From Haplomitrium mnioides (lineage: Eukaryota > Marchantiophyta > Haplomitriopsida > Calobryales): a stretch of 64,000 bases of DNA. The DNA lies in the NCBI GenBank assembly GCA_049999725.1, contig JBNGIS010000002.1, forward strand, positions 353,789 through 417,788, in the 5' to 3' direction. The notes beneath the pieces were generated by a model. The model did not search any database. It was not told the origin of the DNA and was given only the letters and a program-made list of their open reading frames with translations. The translations under genes were made by a program, and so were the position numbers. Position 1 is the first letter of the stretch, and each line of letters starts with the position of its first letter. Positions 34,736 to 45,189 of this stretch are shown one piece after another.

Positions 34736-37700
34736 ATGGCAGATGGTATCTCCCAGATTGTGACTGACAAGCTGAATGAGCACAATTATTCAGTTTGGTC
34801 AGTCCGTATGACAAATTTTATCAAAGGGAGAGAGTTCTGGGAACTCATCACAGGCGAAGAGGAGGAGGTTGTACTTGGTCCATCGCCAACTGTTGACGAC
34901 ATGCATCGTCACAAAGCACACATTGCTAAGGTGCATCGACTTCTCTATTGGCTGACTATAAGTGTCGACGACAAGATGATGGGATATGTGTCGGCAGCTA
35001 AGACACCCAAGGAGGCTTGGGATCTGCTCAAGAAGAGGTATGCAGTTACTTCAGATGCACATAAGTTGACTTTGCAGATGGAGTTCTTTAATCTGCAAAA
35101 GGAGAGGATGAATGTCAATCCGTTTGCTTTGAAGATTAAGTATTTGGCTGAGCAGTTAGCAAATATTGGAGAGCAAGTGAAAGAGAGTGCCATGGTTGCT
35201 GTATGTTTGAATGGTTTGGGTAAGGAGTACAAGCAGTTCAAGACATCCATGAGGACACGTGAGGGAACCACTTCCTTTGCGCAACTCATCGCGATGCTTG
35301 TAGCTGAAGAGCTTGACCTTGGAGGGGGAGCCTCAAGTAGTCAAAGCAATACTGACCAAGTGTTCTACTCGAATCGAGGTAGAGGAAGAGGCAGAAATAC
35401 CGCTAGAGGCAACATTGGTGGAGGACGCTCTAGTGCAACAACACAATCCAACTCCCAGCAACAGTATGGTGGCAGAGGCCAGACCAGAGGCAGGGGGAGA
35501 AACCAAGGACGTGGAGGTCAGCACAACATGTCAGGCACAGAGTGTTATTATTGTGGCAAGTCCGGTCATATGGCTAAGGATTGTTACAAGAAGCAGAATG
35601 ACATGAAAGGAAACACTGCACAGGGTAATTATGTAGAATCCAATACAGGCAAAGGGTCATTGTTTGTCATGCAGCATGGATTCTTAGCAGTGTCTAGTGC
35701 ACAAGTTGGAGTTGAGGATAAGTGGTTCATAGATTCCGCATGTTCAAACCACATGACAGGTCATGGAGAGTGGTTCAAGGAGACCAGAGATATGAGTACA
35801 CATGGGTATGTTGAGACCAGTGACTCTTCCATGGATCCTATCCAGAAGATTGGCCGTGTTCCTGTTATGATGGAGAGTGGAGAGACCAAGTGTTTGGAGG
35901 ATGTTTTGCACGCGCCTAGGATACAAAAGAATCTAATTTCGGTTGGGCAGTGTGTAGAGCAAAATATGCAGGTGAGATTCAATCTTACTGGAGTTTATAT
36001 AGAGGATCGGGGCAACAATTGCAACCTGATTACTACAGGTAAGAAGAGTGGCAGGATGTTCACGTTGGATGTGAGTATACCGAATGTCACTGAGGCAATG
36101 TTTGCTCATGGCACTGGAGTAGTGTCAGATATTGAGATTTGGCACAAGAGAATTGGTCATGTCAACATTCCAAGGTTGAGACATATGCAGACATCTGGAG
36201 TTGTAAATGGATTGCCAAAGTTTAAGGCAGAGGGCATGCAGAAGATATGTGAAGCATGTCAGTTTGCTAAGCAAACTAGGCGACCGTTCACTCATGAAGC
36301 ATATGCAGCTAGAAGGCCACTGGAGGTTGTACATTCGGATGTATGGGGCCCTACAAGAACAGCTTCACTTGGTGGGTGTTCTTATTATGTTACTTTCATT
36401 GATGATTGCTCAAGAAAAATGTGGATTTATTTCATGAAGCAGAAGAGTGAGGTGTTTTCACACTTCAAACATTTTCGAGCAATGGTGGAGAAGGAGAAAG
36501 GGAAGCACATCAAGTGCCTTAGATCTAATGGTGGAGGTGAGTACTTTTCTGGAGAGTTTTGTTCATACTTGCAGAGAGAAGGCATCAAGAGACAGCAGTC
36601 TTGCAGGTATACGCCTCAGCAAAATGGAGTTGCTGAGAGGAAGAATCGACATGTTGTGGAGGTAGCACGTGCCTTGATGAATGAGAAGAGTATGCCTCAT
36701 CACTATTGGGCAAAAGCTGTAGCTACAGCGGTGCACATCATGAACTGCACGCCTACAACTGCTGTACATGAGATGACACCCGAAGAGAAGTTCACTAGAA
36801 GGAGGCCAGATATTTCACACTTGAAAGTTTTCTGCTGTATTGCTTATGTTCATGTTCTAGCTGAGACGAGAAGCAAGCTGGATCCTAAAGCTAAGAAGTG
36901 TGTGTTCATAGGGTACCTAGGTGAACAGAAAGGGTATAAGTGTTATTGTCCTACTTCACGTATGGTAAGAGTGAGTAGAGACGTTGTTTTTGATGAACTG
37001 AGCAGTTGGTATAACCCAAAGATTGTTGATGCACATGTAGATGTGAAAGGCAAGCAGGTGATGCTTGAGGAGAATCAACAAGTTCAGGAGCTCAGTGGAC
37101 CTCAAGGTGAGTGTAGTAGCAGTAGGATATTGCAGGAGAGGTTGCATAGGAATATGGAGTTGCAAGCCTCGACTAGCTCACATTCGGAGATCGAAGGCGC
37201 TAGTGGTGTCCATGATGATGCAGATGAGGAGCTGAGAGAAATTTCAGCAACCACTCGTGTACAAGGGCAGCCATTACAGTCAGTACAGAGTCCACCCCTA
37301 TGCAAACGTGAGAGGGTAAGATACCCAGTGGACAGATTAATGCACAAAGGTGCATTCGCACTTCACCATGCTTACATGGTTCAGGTAATCACTGAGAAGG
37401 AGCCGGCTGTTTTTCATGAGGCTCTAAGTGATTGCAGATGGACTACAGCAATGGTTGAAGAGATGAAGGCCTTGGAGAAAAACCAGACTTGGGATCTGGT
37501 CGATTTACCTGCATGTAAGAAAGTTATCGGTTGTAAGTGGGTTTACAAAGTGAAGAGGAATGAAGATGGCAGTGTAAGCAGGTTTAAGGCAAGGCTGGTA
37601 GCGAAGGGGTATGCTCAGACTCATGGTATTGATTATGAGGAGACTTTCAGCCCTGTAGCCAGAATGACCACGGTCCGAGCTGTGATTGCAGTGGCAGCAG

Positions 37701-38905
37701 CAAAACAGTGGACATTACACCAGATGGACGTGGAGAATGCATTTCTACATGGGGAGTTGGAAGAGGAGGTGTATATGGTACAGCCACAAGGGTTCATAGA
37801 TCTGGTCCATTTAGATCAGGTTTGTAGGCTGAAGAAGGCTCTATATGGGCTCAAGCAAGCACCTCGAGCATGGTCGAACAAGATTGGTGAGTATCTTGTT
37901 ACTATTGGGTTCCAGATTTTGAATTCAGATTATTCTCTTTATGTCAGGACGATGGAGAAGGGAACCATGCTCATACTCATGTATGTTGATGATTTAATCT
38001 TGACTGGAGGTAGTCTTGATGATATTTTGGAAGTTAAGAACTTGCTGCATTCGAAGTTTGAGATGAAGGATCTAGGTGAGCTGAGGCATTTCCTTGGCAT
38101 TGAGGTGATCAAATCAGATCAGGGTATCTGGTTGATTCAGAGGTAGTATGCATTGGAGATGTTGTCTAGATATGGAATGACAGGTTGTAAACCGATTGCC
38201 ATACCCCTTGATCAGAATACAAAGCTGGTCAGTCATGAAGGGGATTTACTAGATGATCCTTCGAGCTTCAGGAAGATGGTAGGTAGCTTGATATATAGCA
38301 CCATCACCAGGCCAGATTTGAGTTATGTTGTGGGCCTGGTTAGTCAGTTTATGCAGACTCCAAGGAAGCCACACATGGATGCTGTGCGCAAGATTTTTCG
38401 GTACGTGAAAATCACACTTCAGTTTGGGCTGTTTTATGACAGCAATAGTGCATTCCAGCTTGCTGGTTTTACAGATGCAGATTGGGCAGGAAGTGCTAGT
38501 GACCGGAGATCTACTAGTGGCTTTGTTTTTTCATTTGGAAGTGTCGGAGTTGCATGGAGCAGCAAGAAGCAACCAACTGTTGCCCTCTCAAGCACAGAGT
38601 CGGAGTATCGAGGGGCAGCAATGGCTACATGTGGGGTAATGTGGTTGTTTAAGTTTTTGCAGGATGTAGATGTCCCTGTAAGAGGCCCAGTGAGGGTCCA
38701 TTGTGACAATATAAGCAGTATTCAGCTAGCTAGTAACCCAGTTTTTCATGCACGTTCAAAGCACATTGAAGTGCATTATCATTTTGTTAGGGAGAAGGTT
38801 TTGGCTAGGGTGATTGACTTGCAGTGCATCAGCACTGAGGAGCAATTGGCTGATATTTTCACTAAGGCTTTAGGAGCAGAGAAGCTGCATAGGTTTCGGA
38901 AGTAG
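34736..38905 (+). pseudogene. Copia Gag-Pol polyprotein with in-frame stop
   Basis: Reads from ATG at 34736 to TAG at 38903-38905, with one internal TAG at 38144-38146; both parts are in the same frame. The order is Gag (residues 1-190; LNEHNYSVWSVRMTNFIKG), then the zinc knuckle CYYCGKSGHMAKDC (from 270). Protease WFIDSACSNHMTG has its catalytic Asp at 333 (DSA instead of DSG). Integrase zinc region WHKRIGH is at 469 with CEACQFAKQ. The integrase core has HSDVWGP (Asp 535), LRSNGGGEY (Asn 598 where Asp is catalytic) and GVAERKN. RT carries KARLVAKGYAQTHGIDYEET and YVDD. RNase H carries TDADWAGS and ADIFTKALG. Both TAG codons correspond to Gln in the related fragment at 45.2-46.1 kb. The Asp-to-Asn change and the stop argue against autonomous activity. 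Confidence 0.95.
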
Positions 38906-38928
38906 CTTGGAGTGTGTATCTTGAGCTC

Positions 38929-38937
38929 GAGGGGGAG
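38929..38937 (+). other. Copia polypurine tract
   Basis: GAGGGGGAG immediately before the 3' LTR. Confidence 0.9.
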
Positions 38938-39160
38938 TATTGAGATTTTGAGCTCTAACTGTCGGTTAACATGGCAGCCAATTTAGCTCACAGTTACGTT
39001 AGGCCAGTTAGCTTAGGTGTATATATATCGGGCTGCTTGAGATGCACATTATGCTCTCTCTTCCCCTCTGTATTGGTTGGCGCTCCTGCCTTATAGTGAA
39101 GAACATTCTTGCATTGGTTGTGTGCATATGTGATTGATTGCTCTGCCTCTAACTCTAACA
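38938..39160 (+). repeat. Copia 3' LTR
   Basis: TATTGAGATTTTGAGCTC to CTCTAACTCTAACA, 223 bp, followed by the target duplication AGCTG (39161-39165). Confidence 0.95.
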
Positions 39161-39165
39161 AGCTG

Positions 39166-40176
39166 ACCCATTGTTGTAGTGATCGAGCAGTTGCTTACAT
39201 CCCTTTGGATGTTGTACGGTACGAGAGTGTTGGGTAGTTCTCTTAGTGGTTGGGCTTGTTTGGTCTGCTCCTCGACTGCATGTGTAAGATTGATCTCCCA
39301 TAGGGTCTTATCCACCGCTTGATGAGCTTCAGCTACCTCCAAGGCCTCCAATTATCTCTTCACCTCCTACTCTTGCTTGGGGTAGAATAACTTGGGTGCT
39401 CCCTCTTGTAGTCTAAATCCTCCTCAGTAGGAAGCACGTTAGCGGTCCTCTCCTTCTTCTGAGCCTGCTTGGCTTTCCTTCTCTTCTTGGTCTTGGCTGC
39501 TCCCCTTGTGGCCACTCAATAACAGTCCTCCTCTAATGTCATCTCCACCCTTGGATGTTTTGCCCCATGTTCCCATGCAGTGGTCACCAGATTGATCGTT
39601 GTCGGTGGAGGTGCTTGCTGGACCGCATTGGGGAGCAACTCATGCCTTTTGGTGTGGGGGCAATTATTGGCCATGTGCTCCTCCTTCTTGTAGCTGGTAC
39701 ATAGTAGGGCTGGCATGCCATGTTCTTGCTTTCTAGGCTCCGGAAAATTGGAGGAAATGTGGTCTGGTTGCTCACAATTCCAACACACCATCACCTTGGT
39801 TTGGTTCGGTCCTAGCCTTGCCCCTTCTGGTCTTGCTTGCTCCCATGGAGCTCATTGGCCAAGCACTAGATTGGCTGGTTTGCTTGCCATTGCTTGGGGT
39901 TGACTGACCATATGGTATACAAGCTCGGGTGGCTCCTCCTGCACGTACTCGACTTCCTCCCAGTACCACTTTGGTGGATCCTCCCTCACGTAATGAATAG
40001 GGGTCTTATCAATGGGACATTCTTGTGGGGAGTGTCCATAACTTCTGCACTTCACGCACCATACATAAGCCCTTCGTGACAAGAGTTTTTTTCCCTCTAG
40101 TTTGAGCCATGCAAAATGGATTGTCATGGCCTTCAATTTTGTGTTAATTTCCTCTATAGAGTCTTTCAACCCCCTC
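39166..40176 (-). pseudogene. Gag zinc-knuckle region, tandem unit 4 (copia-interrupted)
   Basis: The remainder of the fourth unit resumes at the AGCTG duplicate. Frame 40169-39852 gives KDSIEEINTKLKAM and CVKCRSYGHSPQECP. Frame 39794-39516 gives CWNCEQPDHISSNF (last Cys lost) and LCTSYKKEEHMANNCP. Frame 39351-39091 gives the linker. To the right (40177) the sequence becomes the genuine upstream Gag. Confidence 0.8.
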
Positions 40177-40179
40177 CTC

Positions 40180-41093
40180 TTACTAGTCTCTACCTTAATG
40201 CCTTTATCATAGATTGGTGGGCATTTTTCTCCCTAGACTCCCTATGTTTCTCATGTTTTCTGCCCCTCTTCTCTTTGACCTTTTTTCTCTTCTTGCTCCC
40301 TCTCTTCTTTCTCCTCCTATAGGACCTTTCATCCTCTAAGCTTTCTGGGCTGCTCTCACTCTCAGATTCTGATTCTGAAGAGGAGCTAGCGTCAGAGCAA
40401 TCCTCATGGCTAGAACTCTCGGAGGAACTCTCCGACTCATCCATGCTCTTTGTCCTTCTCTTCGAGCTTGACATCTCAACCTTAACATAGGATTGGGCTT
40501 CCTCCACTGCCTGCTCAAGGTATGTGGGCTTGGATCTCCTCACCCAAGCCCCAAAACTCCTGGGTAGGGCCGAAATGAACCAAGAGGTGAGCATTCCATC
40601 GGGGGGGGGGGGGGGGGGGGGTGATCTTCTTGGCCATTTGTTGGAATCGCTGTAGAAATTTCTGCACAGATTCAGACTTCTTCATTTCCATTTGGCCAAT
40701 CTTGATCAAGGCCTCTGACTCACCTCCTATGTTCCTGAATTCCTCTAAGAAGGTTGTCTTGAAGGTGTCCAAATTCCTCTTGGTAGTCTCAGGCAAAGTA
40801 TGGTACCAAGGGCCAGCCTCTCCCTTCAGCACTCCAGGGAGAATAGTTTCTTTAATCAAGTTCTCCCCATTAGCATACGTTGTGCCTTCAAAATCATTCA
40901 ACCACTCATCCGGGTCTTCTCTAGTGGATCCCGAGAATGTTTTGTATCTAAACCGGGACCTCTGTGTTACATGCCCTACTAGCGATTGCTGGGCTACATG
41001 CCCTATATTGGCCATTGGGGTTTTGGATTGCACGGAATAGGAAGCTCTAACCGCCATTCCAATGCTTCTTCCATTTTTAGGGAGATCCCTCAT
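40180..41093 (-). pseudogene. Gypsy Gag (capsid domain), frameshifted at a G21 tract
   Basis: From ATG at 41093 the minus frame reads the retrotransposon Gag domain: YKTFSGSTREDPDEWLNDFE, LPGVLKGEAGPWYHTLPETT, FLEEFRNIGGESEALI, VQKFLQRFQQMAKKI. It then hits 21 consecutive G (plus strand, 40601-40621), read as a Pro run. After it the true frame is lost and resumes in another frame: LTSWFISALPRSFGAWVRRS, then a Ser/Glu-rich acidic stretch and a Lys/Arg-rich tail (RRRKKRGSKKRKKVKEKRG). The capsid part is otherwise well preserved. Confidence 0.85.
40601..40621. repeat. Homopolymer G21 in the gypsy gag
   Basis: An uninterrupted run of 21 G on the plus strand at the end of the Gag capsid domain; it causes a frameshift. 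It may be true expansion or a sequencing/assembly artefact. Confidence 0.95.
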
Positions 41094-41198
41094 TTACCTA
41101 GACAAGGAGGCCTCCTTAGCTGATCTCCTTCCACTTCTGGTGCTAAGCTGCTCATAGAATTCCAGAAATGTTTTCCTTGCTCCCCTTTAGAGCTGCAC

Positions 41199-41214
41199 CA
41201 CAAGTCAGCCACCA
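41199..41214 (-). other. Possible gypsy primer binding site
   Basis: The minus strand reads TGGTGGCTGACTTGTGG two bases after TTTCCACA, the presumed LTR end. The TGG start and position fit a primer binding site; I could not assign the tRNA. Confidence 0.4.
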
Positions 41215-43055
41215 GATGTGGAAACCAATGCTCTCAACTCTTCCAACTTAACAATTTACAGCAAGGTTAATTTTTAGAACTCCTTCGTCCTACCATGATC
41301 ACAAAAAAATATGTTAATGTCAGCCTTAAGGTCGATCCCTTATCTCATTTCGTACCGATTTACACCTACTTAAGGGCTGATTTGTGTTTCGGGACCTTTT
41401 ATGGGAGGGGCTTTGCACCAATTTGACCCCAACTCTTACTTACCCACTCTGGAATAACTACAACACCGACTTATGACAACAAAGTACAGCACACACACCC
41501 ACAACCAACACTTGTCCTTCCGATGAAACCAATGCACTCGAATAATATTTCATAAAGCTTACAAACCTCACCCTCATGCCTACTGGCCTACAAGTACCCG
41601 CAACAATTCTAATAAGCCTCTAGCATACCCACAACTTACTCATACGCAAACACCAATAGTCAGGTAATTTCTCTTTGGTCGTCCAAAGTCTCTACATTGA
41701 CTTCCTAAAGGAAAGGAAGTTGATTGTTTGACTTCTACCAATAAGAAGGCAGCTCTCACAGCTGTTGGCCCTCACTCCACATAAAAAACACCCATCAAAT
41801 CCACCGACAGAACAGCCCTAGCGTGCTTTGCCTAGCAAGAACTCCAAACTGGTGTCTACTTAGAAGAGATCAACACTCAATGCACCCCAAAGGCACAATG
41901 GACTCACCCTAAAATTAATCTACAGCTTGCTCTTATGTTATGGAGTAGCTTTGGGCAGCATAACCAGTTTCTACAGAGACAGAAAAAGAAAGCACAACTA
42001 TTGGTAATGCCCACACGTTGTGACTTGAAGAAAAGCCCACCCTCTTGAGTTCCCTTAAAAGGTTGTCTTTGACTGTCACAACACCTCCAAAAGTCAGTCC
42101 ACTCGCGTATGCCCGCCTCTAGTGCCTCAGCACCAGCCCCAAGCAATGCAATCCACCCCACCTTTTGTCCCGCAACCCAATCCAAGACACCTCCACTCCT
42201 CATCGTGTGGTGGTCTTCTTTCTCCCCTCCTCCCGTCCTCCGTCTTGCATTCGCAATGCTCTTCTGTGTGAATCCCCAAGAATGAGCCAGACATACGTCT
42301 ATATTTCCCGCCACGCCACGGTCCATACCTTTTATCCCTTTATCCCCTCTTCGGTTATCCCCACTTTGGCCCTAGCTCATCCGCTAACTTTACCCTTGAT
42401 TTTAGTGCGACGAACTAAAATAATGGTCCTCATTTTTGGGAGCTAGAAAGGTCTCCAAGTCCAGACCATAGGCTTCTCCTAATCTCTGCTTGTCTCAATT
42501 CCTTCATCTTCCATCTCCTCACCTTAGTTCCTTCATCTTCCGTCTCCTCTTCTTCAAGCAAATTTTCCAGATCTCCAACAAAGGAGTCTAAGTCGCCATT
42601 AGCCTCTCCATCACTCTATGAATCCTCACCTTCACTGCACCAAGACTTTGCACCTACCGGTCCCATATCTCTTGACATTTTTCTTGTGTCTGTTGTTGAA
42701 GCTGTATAAAGGACATCCATTGTCCTAGAGCAAATTTAGTAAGTGCAGCAACACCAACTTTCATACCAGAAGCTACTTGTTCACTTGCATGACTACACTT
42801 GGCACATCCTTCCTTTGAGAAATCTTATTCTGAGCAATGTCCTATTTCCTCAACTGAGCTTCTATGTCTGCACGTCTTTTTCCTTCTAGTTGTCGTCAGG
42901 AGTTGAGGCTCTTCCACAGGTCTATCCTCATGTGAAACCTCAAAAAATCTAGGTGGAGGCTTCTTTTCAAAAGGAATCTCCGCATTATAGTCAATGCCTT
43001 TTGCTTCCTCATCTTATGCCTGACATATTTACTCTTTCTTTTTCTCCACTCTACT

Positions 43056-43402
43056 TTAGTCTATTCCATTGATTTTATGACTCAAGAGTGTAGACACGAA
43101 TCGAGAAGGCATATTTGTCCTTTTGGAGCTCTCAGAGCTTCCCCTCCCAAACCTCTTGCAGAACGTGGGAGCTTCTCTCAAATTCATGACGTTCATCAAC
43201 AAGCCTTTGCACAAGCAACTCTTTCTGTTGCTCCTCATCTATTACCTTCTCTTTGAGTTTGTCTTCCTTCCGAATGAGTTCTAAAAAATGGCCTTCCAGC
43301 TCTTCATGAGATCTTCTACATTCTACTGCACATGCAGATCTTTCCTGATTTATGCATTTCTCCACCCTTCTTAATTGCGTTTGAATGGCAAGAGTCGGAG
43401 GA
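43056..43402 (-). pseudogene. Unidentified coiled-coil fragment, copy B
   Basis: The minus frame 43365-43132 reads ERSACAVECRRSHEELEGHF, KEDKLKEKVIDEEQQKELL, VDERHEFERSSHVLQEVWEG. It is the counterpart of 14897-15193 in copy A. Strongly charged heptad-like sequence suggests a coiled coil. The family is not recognised. Confidence 0.5.
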
Positions 43403-43694
43403 GGGCATGGATAGTCAATTGGTCAAGATCAATTGGTGATGCCTAGCCATTGGCCAACACCGGAAATAATAACACATTGAAATTTTACTTGGAGCAAGAG
43501 ATTGCACATGCCTCCATTTGAATTTCATGTGCCATCACTTGCAATACCTCCACTTGCCACTTCCATCACAACCTTTGCATCAAAGCTCCTAAGCCTTGTC
43601 CTCATTTACCAACCAAGAGATCAGACCAAAAGTCACAATTTGAAGATGCAAGACTTGAAACAAAATAGTTTGACACTTTGCAGCTCAAAGAATG
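43403..43694. repeat. 292-bp segment shared with 46771-47103, replacing part of LTR-like copy B
   Basis: Near-identical to 46771-47103 except for about 41 bp missing around 43586. It sits exactly where copy B lost about 3.3 kb. Its left end shares GGGCATGG with the flanking LTR sequence, and its right end (AAAGAATG) meets the resumed LTR sequence. This fits filler DNA copied from about 3.4 kb away during repair, although a small mobile unit is possible. Confidence 0.75.
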
Positions 43695-44215
43695 TAGTGT
43701 AGTGTTTGATCACAAAAACTTTTGCACATTTTCCATGCCATCTGTAATCACGGCTCTAGTAGCTGCTCTCATGGGCTTAATCATCGGTTCAAAGGAGGTA
43801 ATTATTTTTTCCAAATTTCTGGCGCTCATGAGTTTCTTCACAAATTTTCTCACCACTCCTTCCACTTGATCAGATGACAGCGTTTTCAAACTTTGTTTGA
43901 GCATGCTTCCGGACATAAAAGCTGTGTATATTGATTCCTCTTTGTTTTTGGAAGCGGCCTCTTGTCCTTGAGACTCTGAAACATTCCTGGCAAACTTGGC
44001 TCCTGTCTCTTTCACTGAAACTGTCAAATATAGAGGATTTAAGGCTTGTGTATAGAATGCATCTTCCATATCCTCATTAGCTGCCATTGTCACAACATCA
44101 CCATCCTCATCCGTATACGTGACAGTAATTGGGGTATTGGGAAAAATCTTGAATATTCCCCAAATTTTGTTTTCCAAAGCACTCCGAGTTGCACACCTTT
44201 GAAAAGTTGCTCGAT
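43695..44215 (-). pseudogene. NBR1: NBR1-derived segment, copy B (PB1 and linker)
   Basis: The minus frame 44249-43710 (179 codons) is the best-preserved NBR1 piece. It reads NKIWGIFKIFPNTPITVTYT, DEDGDVVTMAANEDMEDAFY, QALNPLYLTVSVKETGAKFA, then the linker KQSLKTLSSDQVEGVVRKFV and ARNLEKIITSFEPM. The PB1 acidic cluster is complete, while the basic Lys side of PB1 lies in the part replaced by the ATG16 junction. ZZ and FW domains are absent because of the internal deletion in copy B. Confidence 0.8.
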
Positions 44216-44219
44216 ACGC

Positions 44220-44720
44220 TTCTCTGTATTGCTCCATGCACAAGCCCAAACAACTTGCCTATGCCCTCCTTTAAGTATCTTTTCCTTTTTAGTAGCTCTA
44301 CAACTCCAAACTACTACAGATCCATCAAGTAACCCACCAGCCACATACTTCTCATTTGGGATGAGATATGTCCTATTCCAGCTGGTGGCTACTTGATAAC
44401 TAGGAGACTTGTATGTTGCTTTAGTCTCCAAGACGTGCGCGCCAAACACTATTTACATTATCTCGTCCAGTCCTTCTCACCATGGCCTGTTAAAGTGTGC
44501 TTGATTTGACCAGATTGTGTCCCATGAACACACTGTGTAGTCACTACCTCCACTATAAAATACTCCACCACTATATCAATTGCAATAGATAAATCTCCAG
44601 TGTCATGTGCTTGTACTGTATGGCGCACTTGGGTTGAGATACCTGTCCAACCATGTAATTCAGCCCCTGCTTCACTGTGCCGCACAATTCCATCAACTTG
44701 CCTCCTAGCCCACTCTTCTA
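44220..44720 (-). pseudogene. ATG16: ATG16-derived WD40 segment, copy B
   Basis: Frame 44449-44090 reads YKSPSYQVATSWNRTYLIPN, EKYVAGGLLDGSVVVWSCRA, KGGHRQVVWACAWS. The VAT-W-R---PN-KYVAGG pattern matches the last blade of plant ATG16. Frame 44685-44458 reads QVRHTVQAHDTGDLSIAIDI and SGQIKHTLTGHGEK, the first blade. As in copy A the central blades are missing and the NBR1 PB1 domain follows. The identical chimera in both copies shows that the fusion predates the gypsy insertion. Confidence 0.72.
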
Positions 44721-44873
44721 GCCAGTGTTGCTTGCGTAGCGCTCAGTATGCATGCATCATTTCTCTCTGCATCCTCTTCTCCATAGGTACAGGCCCTACC
44801 TATTCCCCACTTAGAGCTATTGCTCACTCCTTTCTTCCATCTGGATGTGTTGTAAGTCCATATACACCACACT

Positions 44874-45189
44874 GCTTGCATCTCTTCCTCCTTACTGCAT
44901 TCCATTTGCATCTGGCTCCTCTTGATTCCAAATTGCTCCTCCCTTGAAGTGCATGATCCCAGCTATTCATTGTTGCCTGGTCCTTGCTGTGTATGAGCTG
45001 TGACAACAAAGAGGAAAAAGGGAAAGGAAAAAGAGAGATAAGAAGAAGAGAAGAAAGGGGAGAGAGGGAAGAGAAGGGAAGGATAGAATAATAATAAAAA
45101 TAAAAATAATACAACATAATAAAATAATTATAAACTGAAATAATAAAATAAACTCGGATCTCAATAACCACAAAATTTTGAAAAGCATA
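44874..45189. other. Purine-rich spacer, no recognised gene
   Basis: GGAAAAGAGAGA-rich (45000-45080) followed by AT-rich sequence with AATAATAAAA repeats (45087-45130). A minus frame (45321-44824) crosses it but has no recognisable domain. Confidence 0.5.

Larger units (their letters stand above)
33045..39160 (+). mobile_element. Ty1/copia retrotransposon, nearly intact, plus strand
   Basis: The 6,116-bp element has two 223-bp LTRs, a primer binding site, a long leader, one long gag-pol frame and a polypurine tract, flanked by the 5-bp duplication AGCTG. It is inserted in the fourth tandem unit of the gypsy in the opposite orientation. The LTRs differ at 9 of 223 positions (about 4%), so it is among the younger insertions here. 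LTRs begin TA rather than the usual TG and end CA. Coding is broken by in-frame TAG codons at 38144 and 38903. Confidence 0.96.
29237..40176 (-). repeat. Four-copy tandem array of a 1,205-bp Gag zinc-knuckle/protease-start unit
   Basis: The marker TTTCAAC..CCCCTCCATTCA recurs with 1,205-bp spacing. Units are 29237-30441, 30442-31646, 31647-32851 and 32852-40176; the last measures about 1,204 bp once the copia insert with its target duplication is removed. Each unit, read on the minus strand, begins GLKDSIEEINTKLKAM. It continues through three zinc knuckles (CVKCRSYGHSPQEC, CWNCGQPDHISPNC, LCTSYKKEGHLANNC) and a Lys/Gln-rich linker, and ends at the protease start PVNGG. The unit is not a multiple of three, so the array cannot be read as one polyprotein. 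Units differ by a few percent. Confidence 0.9.
25721..41216 (-). mobile_element. Ty3/gypsy retrotransposon internal region (no chromodomain), minus strand
   Basis: The minus-strand order from 41.2 kb down to 25.7 kb is a possible primer binding site, Gag, zinc knuckles, protease, RT, RNase H and integrase. The integrase ends at YDKLKRYYQQEDQ with no chromodomain, which suggests the non-chromovirus plant branch (Tat/Athila-like); the exact lineage is unsure. The internal part is enlarged by a four-unit 1,205-bp tandem array and by a 6.1-kb copia insertion. Frames are broken in several places. It is flanked by direct copies A and B. Confidence 0.85.
41217..44873 (-). mobile_element. LTR-like flanking copy B of the gypsy element (5' side), with internal deletion
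   Basis: Direct repeat of copy A, located upstream (minus-strand sense) of Gag. It begins TGTGGAAACC at 41217 on the plus strand beside the possible primer binding site. It lacks the solo-LTR insert and the chromovirus. It also lacks about 3.3 kb of LTR-like sequence present in copy A (15081-24420 without the chromovirus), which is replaced by a 292-bp segment. Similarity to copy A stops at about 44873, so its U3 start is missing. It contains the ATG16-NBR1 chimera but no ZZ or FW domain. Confidence 0.6.
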
